DNA from: Streptomyces humicola | GTDB taxonomy: Bacteria; Actinomycetota; Actinomycetes; Streptomycetales; Streptomycetaceae | Assembly: GCF_024436035.1 (NCBI RefSeq) | Contig: NZ_JANFNG010000001.1 | Coordinates: forward strand, 513,689 to 577,688 | Reading direction: 5' to 3' | DNA: 64,000 nucleotides | In this document: positions 58,392-64,000 of the stretch, piece after piece | How positions within the stretch are numbered: position 1 is the first letter of the stretch | How the letters are laid out: the number at the start of each line of letters is the position of its first letter | Translations under genes and position numbers: made by a program | Notes under the pieces: model-generated | What the model was told of the DNA's origin: nothing | The model's database searches: none | Seen by the model: only the letters and a program-made list of their open reading frames with translations

Positions 58392-58874
58392 TCAGCCGGT
58401 AGGCAGCGCACCGAGCAGCAGCGCGGCGAGGAGCACCACGTAGGTGGCCACGGTCACCGCGGCGGTGGAGATGGTGGTGGCGGCCAGCGGCTGCCGCACG
58501 AGCTGATAGGCGATCAGACCCGGCACGATGAAGCCCAGGGTCTGGGTCGTGTACAGCAGGGGGAACTCCTGCTGGAGGATGAGCATCACCGTGGTCTGCA
58601 TCAGTACGGCCGACAGCACCACTGCGGCGAACAGCCGTTTCCCGTACAGGATCACGTTGCGCTGCAGCACCTTGGTGACGGCGAAGGTGAGCGCCGAGAC
58701 GCCGACCATCATCGCGGCCATCCCCAGATCGGTGATCATGGTCAGCGCGAGCCAGCCGGGGGTGATCATGCCGCCGGGGGAGAGGTTGGTGGTCAGGTAG
58801 CAGACCAAGGAGAAGACCAGGCCCAGGGCGATTCCCAGTGCGGCGGCCTGCGGGGTGACGGTAGCGGGGATCAC
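58392..58874 (-). CDS. capC: Poly-gamma-glutamate biosynthesis protein CapC/PgsC
   Basis: 160 residues, all membrane: about five helices. Typical PgsC start AAALGIALGLVFSLVCYLTT, and LSPGGMITPGWLAL. Its ATG overlaps the CapB stop (ATGA). CapB and CapC together form the poly-gamma-glutamate synthase core at the membrane. Confidence 0.88.
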   Translation of the reverse strand: MIPATVTPQAAALGIALGLVFSLVCYLTTNLSPGGMITPGWLALTMITDLGMAAMMVGVSALTFAVTKVLQRNVILYGKRLFAAVVLSAVLMQTTVMLILQQEFPLLYTTQTLGFIVPGLIAYQLVRQPLAATTISTAAVTVATYVVLLAALLLGALPTG

Positions 58875-60355
58875 AGGGGCTTCCTCATCGCGTGGTACGG
58901 GTCGGCGGGCAAGGGCTCTTCGGCCAGGGGCTGTTCCGGCAGGGGCCGTTCGGGCAGGGCTTCCGGTACGGAATGCGTGCGCGCCGCCTGGCGTGCGGCG
59001 GCGCGTCGCGCCAGCTCGCGCTGCCCTGGAATGTGCAGCCCGAATGCCGGGGTCTCCAGCGGCGCCACCCAGCTGTACGGCTCGGGCTGGGGCGGGCGCG
59101 CCACCGCGATCTGGAGGGTGTCCTCGTTGCTGCGGCCGTCACCGGCGGGCTGATGAGTCAGCGGCTCCTCGGTGTCGTCGAGATCGAGTTCGGCCAGGCA
59201 CTCCAGGAACAGCTCCCCCTGGCCGTGGATGTTGCCGATCGCCACCAGCGAGGAGACCGGGCCCAGTTCGCCCAGGATGTCGCGGGTCAGCTCCTCCGGG
59301 TCGCGCCGGTCGCCGCCGAGGTCCACCACGCGGCCCTGCCAGTCGGCCGGGATGCCGTCCCTGGCGCTCTTGGTCGGGTGCCCGATGAGGAAGACGGTCT
59401 CCGGTGCCAGGCCGGGGACGATCGCCCCCATCTGCCCGTTGCGCTCCACCCGGTCCGGACGGCAGTTGACGACCACGTGCAGCGGCTGCCGGATCGCGCC
59501 GAGCTCCTCCAGTTGGCGGACGTTCATCAGCGTGGATTCGGGGTCATTGGCGGCGAAGACGTTGGCGAAGCGCAGCCGCTTGCCGTCCTCGGTCCGGTAT
59601 CGCTCCACGGAGAGCACACCCGGGTCGGGCGGCGCATCCCACATGCCGCGCAGGGCCGTCTGCCGGTCCACGCCCATCAGTTCGGCCACCGCCAGTGCGA
59701 TGGCCACGTTCTCCTTGAAGGTGAACCAGCTGAAGCCGCGCAGTTCCTCGTCGGTCACCGACTCGGGATCGACCGCGATCAGGCGGCAGTTCCGCTTGTC
59801 GGCCTCCTCCTGAAGGATGTGCAGCCGCTCCCGTTCGGCGGTGACGCAGACCCCGTCGACCGGCATCGAGCGGCACAGCGAGCGGGCGACGTCGTCCAAC
59901 GTCGGTCCCATCTCGGCGAGATGGTCCTCGCGCACGTTGCACAGCACGCCGATGGTGGAGCGGATCAGCTTCTCCTGGTTGATCTCCTGCAGTGCGGGCA
60001 TCACCGCCATGCACTCGATCACCAGCGCGTCGGGCCGGTATGTCGCCGCGCGGCGCACGATGCCGATCTGCTCGACGACGTTGGCGAGGCCGAACTTGCG
60101 GTAGACCGGCTCCTCGGTGGCGTCGGGGTGGATGAACCGGGCCGCGGTGCCGGTGGTCTTGGCGACGGTAACGACGCCGCCGCCGCGCAGCGCCCCGGCG
60201 CACAGCCGGGTGATCGAGCTCTTGCCGCGGATGCCGTTGACCAGCACTCGCGTGGGGATCTGCTCCAGCGACGCGTAGTGGCGCCGCTGCTCCAGGACTC
60301 CGGCGACCAGCAGCACACCGCAGGTGAGCAGCAGCACGACATAAAGGAAAAGCAC
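58871..60355 (-). CDS. capB: Poly-gamma-glutamate synthase CapB/PgsB
   Basis: 494 residues from a GTG at 60355 with GAAGGG upstream. N-terminal membrane anchor (about 1-20), then the Mur-ligase-type ATP site VNGIRGKSSITRL, TGTAARFIHPDATEEPVYRK, and NVREDHLAEMGPT. It forms gamma-linked polyglutamate using ATP. The C-terminal ~80 residues are an added Pro/Ala/Arg-rich tail unlike B. subtilis PgsB (about 393 residues). The long open frame reaching beyond 60355 is a shadow of the neighbouring gene. Confidence 0.9.
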   Translation of the reverse strand: MLFLYVVLLLTCGVLLVAGVLEQRRHYASLEQIPTRVLVNGIRGKSSITRLCAGALRGGGVVTVAKTTGTAARFIHPDATEEPVYRKFGLANVVEQIGIVRRAATYRPDALVIECMAVMPALQEINQEKLIRSTIGVLCNVREDHLAEMGPTLDDVARSLCRSMPVDGVCVTAERERLHILQEEADKRNCRLIAVDPESVTDEELRGFSWFTFKENVAIALAVAELMGVDRQTALRGMWDAPPDPGVLSVERYRTEDGKRLRFANVFAANDPESTLMNVRQLEELGAIRQPLHVVVNCRPDRVERNGQMGAIVPGLAPETVFLIGHPTKSARDGIPADWQGRVVDLGGDRRDPEELTRDILGELGPVSSLVAIGNIHGQGELFLECLAELDLDDTEEPLTHQPAGDGRSNEDTLQIAVARPPQPEPYSWVAPLETPAFGLHIPGQRELARRAAARQAARTHSVPEALPERPLPEQPLAEEPLPADPYHAMRKPL

Positions 60356-60369
60356 GTCAGTTCGCCCTT

Positions 60370-62661
60370 CTACCGCCACTGCGCGGTCTCGGCCCGGGAG
60401 ACCTGGGCGGGAATGTGGACGCGAGCCTGCCCGCCCAGGCGTTCCCGCTCGGCCAGCGCCTGCCGGAGCAGTTCGAGTCCGCGTGTCACCGAACCGGTCT
60501 CGTCGTGGTTGACCGGGTACAGCACGGTCCTGCGGTCTCCGCCCGCCAGCCGCTCGGCGAGCCGGGTCAGGGCGCGCAGCGGCCGGATCACCACGATGTG
60601 CAGCCAGGCCAGGCAGGCGACGCCGAGGGCCAGCGCGAGCAGTCCGGCGAGCATGGTGCGCCACTGGGCCTGGTACGCGGTCAGATTGAGCGCCTGGGCG
60701 GGTTCGGCGGCCACCACCCGCCAGCCGAGCCCGGCGGCCGGTCCGGTCAGCGCGAGCGGTGCCGCGGCCGCCACGGAGGGGCCGGACGATGCGGACGCCC
60801 CCGTGGGCAGGACCGCCGACACCGCGATGCCCGCGGTCCCGGGCGCGCCCTCGCTGTCCGCCGCGAGGCGGGTGAATCCGGAGGCGGGCAGTGCCTGGAA
60901 GGCGCGGAAGCCGACGCTTGCCGCGAGCACCTTGTGGTGGTCGTCGGCCAGCCACACGCTGCCGAGGCCGGGTGCGGGCAGCAGGCTGTCCAGCGCTTTG
61001 ACGTCGATCTCGCCGAAGAGCACGGCCGCGGCGCCGGAACCCTTCACCCGAGGGATGCGGGAGTAGGCGGCGATCGCCGGTATTCGGCCGGAGGTGTTGA
61101 CGCGGGTGATGCCGCTGCCCGTCGGTGCGTGGACGAGGGTGCGCAGAGGTGTCTCGCCCACCCGCAGCAGGATCTTCCCGGTGCCGTCCAGGAGGTACAG
61201 CGACCGGAACTGGCGGTGGTCGGTGAGCGTGCGCCGGAGCGTCCTGCGTTCGTCCGCCGGGGACTTGCCCGCGATGAGGGAGGCCACGTCGGTGAGATCG
61301 GTGGAGGACGCGTCCAGCGACTGGCGGACCCGGTCGGCGGCCGCCTCGGTGCGCGCCTGCTGGTCGGTGACGACGGTGGCGGGCACCGCCGTCGCCGGAT
61401 CCGCACGGTTGTCGACGAACAGCATCGGTCCCGCCCACGCGGCGACCAGCAGGGTGCAGACGACGACCACGCACCGGGTGCCGGGCCCGCGCCGAGTCAG
61501 CGGCTCCTGCGGCCCGGCCTCGCCGAGCAGTTGTTGCCGTACCGACTCCAATGCCCGGCCGATTCGGGCGGGTTCGCCGAATGCGGGGACCGGGACGGGC
61601 CGGGCCAGCTCGTCCTCCGCCTCCGGACCGCCCTGGATGCCGCGGGCGAGCCGGGCGGCGGAGAGGTGCAGGCGGAGCACGGGGCGCTGCACGGTGGCCC
61701 ACAGCAGCAGGCAGACCAGCACCGCGATTCCCGCCAGGGCCGCGGCCGCGACGAGGGCGAACCGGCCGTATCCGGTGGTGTCGGCGGTGAGCGGCACGGC
61801 GGCGGAGGTGAGCACGGTCAGGCCGAGCTCGGCGGTGTCGCCCGTGCCGCCGGCCTGGGCGACGGAGGCCCACCCGGCCACGGTGCGCTGCCCGCCCGCC
61901 GTACCGCCGAGGAGGGTCCCGGAGGCGCCGGCGGCTTGGGCGTCGGCCGAGCCCGCCGCGGCGGCCGCCAGCGAGCGGCCACCGTCTCCGGGGAGCGGGG
62001 CTGTGCTCGGGGCCGTCGTGGCGAGCACGTTCCCGTCCCGGTCCACGAGCTGCGCGGTACGGCCGGCGCCGTGCACGGGGGGAGCGGTGAGTGTCTCGGA
62101 GGCGGCGAGCAGCCACTGCTTCCGGCTCTGGCTCTGCGTCAGGTCCTGCCCCTGGTCCTGGTTGGCGTCCTGGGTCTGGCCACCCGAGGGAAGGGTCACG
62201 AAGGCGAAGAGCAGCAGGCGCGGCCCGCCGTTGCCGGAGGACACAAGACGGGGCGGGATGGCGTCAGTGCCGCTGCCCGCCATCGCCGCCACGTCCACAC
62301 CGGTGAGCGGCACGGCCTCGCCTGTCGCTGCCAGAACGCTGCCCGTCTTCGGGTCGAGCAGCGCACCGCCGCGCACCGAACCCCGCGTGGGGAGCAAGGA
62401 CTTGACCACCGTGGCGGGAGTGGAGCGGGTCGTGGGCGCATACGCGGCGGCGGTTCTGCGCAGCGTCGTGGCCTGCGCGGTCAGGGAGGTGCGGACCGAG
62501 ACGGCGGTGTCGGCGGCGATCCGCCCCTCCTCGTCGCGTACCGCCTGCGGGACTTGCTGCCCACGGATGGTGCCGAGACCGAGTGCGGTGAATCCGGCCA
62601 CCGCGAGCAGCAGACACAGGAGCGCGGCGATCGGCGGGCGGACGCCGCCGAGGAGGGGCAT
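60370..62661 (-). CDS. Large membrane protein with extracytoplasmic sensor regions and HAMP
   Basis: 763 residues from the ATG at 62661 (start uncertain). One N-terminal helix (about 8-30), a ~280-residue extracytoplasmic region with two disordered Gln/Gly-rich parts, a central helix (about 300-325) and a short cytoplasmic stretch. Then another helix (about 400), a second Cache-like extracytoplasmic domain (SLYLLDGTGKILLRVGETPL), a last helix and a HAMP-like end (LERLAGGDRRTVLYPVNHDE). No kinase or cyclase output domain. It sits at the head of the CapB/CapC operon, so it may be a sensor or assembly factor for the polymer. Confidence 0.65.
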   Translation of the reverse strand: MPLLGGVRPPIAALLCLLLAVAGFTALGLGTIRGQQVPQAVRDEEGRIAADTAVSVRTSLTAQATTLRRTAAAYAPTTRSTPATVVKSLLPTRGSVRGGALLDPKTGSVLAATGEAVPLTGVDVAAMAGSGTDAIPPRLVSSGNGGPRLLLFAFVTLPSGGQTQDANQDQGQDLTQSQSRKQWLLAASETLTAPPVHGAGRTAQLVDRDGNVLATTAPSTAPLPGDGGRSLAAAAAGSADAQAAGASGTLLGGTAGGQRTVAGWASVAQAGGTGDTAELGLTVLTSAAVPLTADTTGYGRFALVAAAALAGIAVLVCLLLWATVQRPVLRLHLSAARLARGIQGGPEAEDELARPVPVPAFGEPARIGRALESVRQQLLGEAGPQEPLTRRGPGTRCVVVVCTLLVAAWAGPMLFVDNRADPATAVPATVVTDQQARTEAAADRVRQSLDASSTDLTDVASLIAGKSPADERRTLRRTLTDHRQFRSLYLLDGTGKILLRVGETPLRTLVHAPTGSGITRVNTSGRIPAIAAYSRIPRVKGSGAAAVLFGEIDVKALDSLLPAPGLGSVWLADDHHKVLAASVGFRAFQALPASGFTRLAADSEGAPGTAGIAVSAVLPTGASASSGPSVAAAAPLALTGPAAGLGWRVVAAEPAQALNLTAYQAQWRTMLAGLLALALGVACLAWLHIVVIRPLRALTRLAERLAGGDRRTVLYPVNHDETGSVTRGLELLRQALAERERLGGQARVHIPAQVSRAETAQWR

Positions 62662-62982
62662 GTCAGCGCGGCGCCGGATGCGGTGCCTGCGCGGCGCGCG
62701 GTCGACCGTGGGCAGGGCAGGGTCCTCTCGATGCGGCGCGTGGCGCCGGGAAGGGGTGGGAAGGGGAAGCACCAGGCAGAGAGCGCACAAGATACCTGAA
62801 ATATGCTTACACACCTATCACATGAATCGCGATCGGCGCCGTGGCGGCGCTTGTCGGCCATGCCCACATCGATGAGAGTTATGAAACGATTTAGGTGATT
62901 TAAGGAATTTCGGGCGGCTGGGGCGATTGAACCGACCCCCTCTTGCGGCCGTTCAGGGGCGGAGAGATAAGGTATGCCTCGG

Positions 62983-63001
62983 TTAAGTTAGGCTGACCTA
63001 A
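62983..63001 (+). promoter_or_regulatory. Iron box (DmdR1/IdeR-type operator)
   Basis: TTAAGTTAGGCTGACCTAA matches the 19-bp actinobacterial iron box TTAGGTTAGGCTAACCTAA at 16 positions. It lies 56 bp upstream of the ferric-iron binding protein start, so the gene is expected to be derepressed under iron limitation. Confidence 0.88.
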
Positions 63002-63056
63002 GTCGCTGGCCCGCGTCGAGGTCGGCCGTTGAACGAAGTTGAACGAAGGGGTCTTC

Positions 63057-64000
63057 ATGCGCCGCCCGCTCCTCGCCGTCGTCGTGCCCGTCTGTGCCAT
63101 CGCTGTCGGTGCCACAGGCTGCAGCGCCCTCGGCGGCTCCACGGGCGGTTCCTCCGCCGACGGCAAAACCACCACGATCACCCTCTACAACGGGCAGCAC
63201 GAGCAGACCACGCAGGATCTGGTCGCCGCCTTCGAGAAGCAGAACCCGTCGATCAAGGTGAACATCCGCAGCGACGACGAGGACGCCCTCGCCCAGCAGA
63301 TTCGGCAGGAGGGCGCGAAGTCCCCGGCCGACGTCTTCTACACCGAGAACTCCCCGGCCCTCGAGTCGCTTCAGGCGAGCGGCCTGCTCGCGCCCGCCTC
63401 CGGCGCCGCGCTCGCAGCCGTCCCCGCCAAGTACGACTCGCCGGCAGGCGGCTCCGGCGGGCGCGACTGGGTGGGCGTCTCGGCCCGGGTGTCGGTGATG
63501 GTGGTGAACACCGGCCAGGTCCCGGCCGGCCAGACGCCGACCACCGTCCTGCAGCTCGCCGACCCCAAGTGGAAGGGCAGGATCGCTCTTGCCGGCGGCG
63601 AGACCGACCTCCAGCCGGTGGTCACCTCGGTCGCCAAGGCCTACGGAACGGCCAGGGCCGACCAGTGGCTCGCGGCGCTCAAGGCCAACGCCGCCAGTCA
63701 CATGGTGCCCGACAACGAGACGGTCACCTCCGACGTCGACAGGGGGCAGGCCGCGATCGGCCTGGTCGACAACTACTACTGGTACCGGCAGGCCGTGCAG
63801 GACGGCGGCATCGGCAAGACCCACTCCAAGGTGGCCTACTTCGCCGCGGGCGACCCGGGCTATGTGCTCGACGTCTCCGGCGCGGCCGTGCTGAAGTCCT
63901 CGACACACAAGGCAGCAGCCGAGAAGTTCCAGGAGTTCCTCACCTCCGACACCGCACAGAAGATCATCGCCACCTCCGACAGCTTCGAGTACCCCATCCG
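63057..64000 (+). CDS. Fe(III) ABC transporter substrate-binding lipoprotein (partial, runs off right edge)
   Basis: Open frame from the ATG at 63057 to the window end (314 codons). Lipobox ATGC near residue 22. Binding-protein fold with TITLYNGQHEQTTQDLVAAF, SPADVFYTENSPALESL and IGLVDNYYWYRQ. The conserved Tyr pair Tyr-Tyr in DNYYW is characteristic of FbpA-type ferric-binding proteins. GAAGGGG serves as ribosome site. An iron box lies in its promoter; permease and ATPase genes presumably follow outside the window. Confidence 0.92.
   Translation, partial: MRRPLLAVVVPVCAIAVGATGCSALGGSTGGSSADGKTTTITLYNGQHEQTTQDLVAAFEKQNPSIKVNIRSDDEDALAQQIRQEGAKSPADVFYTENSPALESLQASGLLAPASGAALAAVPAKYDSPAGGSGGRDWVGVSARVSVMVVNTGQVPAGQTPTTVLQLADPKWKGRIALAGGETDLQPVVTSVAKAYGTARADQWLAALKANAASHMVPDNETVTSDVDRGQAAIGLVDNYYWYRQAVQDGGIGKTHSKVAYFAAGDPGYVLDVSGAAVLKSSTHKAAAEKFQEFLTSDTAQKIIATSDSFEYPI

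Noticed and set aside
58871-62116. A 1081-residue CapB with a long N-terminal extension
   Set aside because: The extension is Arg/Gly-rich shadow sequence opposite codon use of the HAMP gene; CapB starts at the GTG at 60355 before its membrane anchor.
1-64000. tRNA, rRNA or integrase-bearing island boundaries
   Set aside because: No cloverleaf-like sequence, integrase or paired attachment repeats were recognised by eye; a tRNAscan run would settle this.

Overview
This is GC-rich actinomycete chromosome, most likely from a Streptomyces-type organism (family Streptomycetaceae). Evidence is strong third-position GC bias, frequent GTG/TTG starts, ATGA/GTGA gene overlaps, mycothiol-dependent enzymes, a DmdR1/IdeR-type iron box, two PF04672-type methyltransferases, a large LAL-type LuxR regulator and many secreted polysaccharide-degrading enzymes. 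No tRNA, rRNA or CRISPR array was seen. The content is accessory: small specialised operons separated by gene remnants.

Layout. 1-4 kb: a secreted GH76 enzyme cut by the left edge, a strip of broken genes (oxidoreductase, MarR, MFS, PadR and sterol-desaturase pieces), an isochorismatase-like protein and a small hypothetical. 4-10.3 kb: GH16 glucanase with a ricin-type lectin, a squalene/phytoene synthase-like protein, an AlkB-like dioxygenase, and a GH65 phosphorylase with beta-phosphoglucomutase. 10.4-12.2 kb: a lasso-peptide operon (A-C-B1-B2, minus strand). Its 44-codon precursor encodes a core closely resembling the endothelin-antagonist lasso peptide RES-701-1, but its cyclase gene carries a large in-frame internal deletion. 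12.4-17.4 kb: a divergent methyltransferase, a small phosphatase, and a three-gene operon of Fe/2OG dioxygenase, methyltransferase and carnitine-type acyltransferase that looks like an uncharacterised pathway to an acylated hydroxy-betaine. 17.6-24.6 kb: FdhF/YdeP-type molybdoenzyme, ArsC-like protein, and a PadR-controlled ABC exporter.

24.7-29.7 kb: sugar-binding lipoprotein, GH13 alpha-glucosidase and MFS transporter. 30.1-35 kb: DUF488 protein, a SpoIIE-type regulator whose phosphatase metal ligands are degenerate, and a TetR/mycothiol-enzyme operon with a clear operator. 35-47.7 kb: two PF04672-type methyltransferases flanking an S53 protease, a secreted phospholipase D-like protein, an orphan sugar-binding lipoprotein, small redox and VOC proteins, an L,D-transpeptidase, a luciferase-like oxidoreductase and the LAL regulator.

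48-54.5 kb: a double-glycine leader peptide with a cysteine-free Gly/Val/Thr-rich core, a strong terminator, then a complete NHLM/NHLP-type export system (HlyD-like protein, C39-peptidase ABC protein, second ABC protein). No modification enzyme is nearby. 54.5-62.7 kb (minus): a probable six-gene poly-gamma-glutamate-type operon (HAMP membrane protein, CapB, CapC, NlpC/P60 protein, GT39-like transferase, AIM24 protein) with no CapA. The window ends in an iron-box-controlled Fe(III)-binding lipoprotein cut by the right edge.

The best candidates for new biology are the RES-701-like lasso locus with its deleted cyclase and CRP-like activation site, the dioxygenase-methyltransferase-acyltransferase operon, and the unmodified-looking NHLM peptide.
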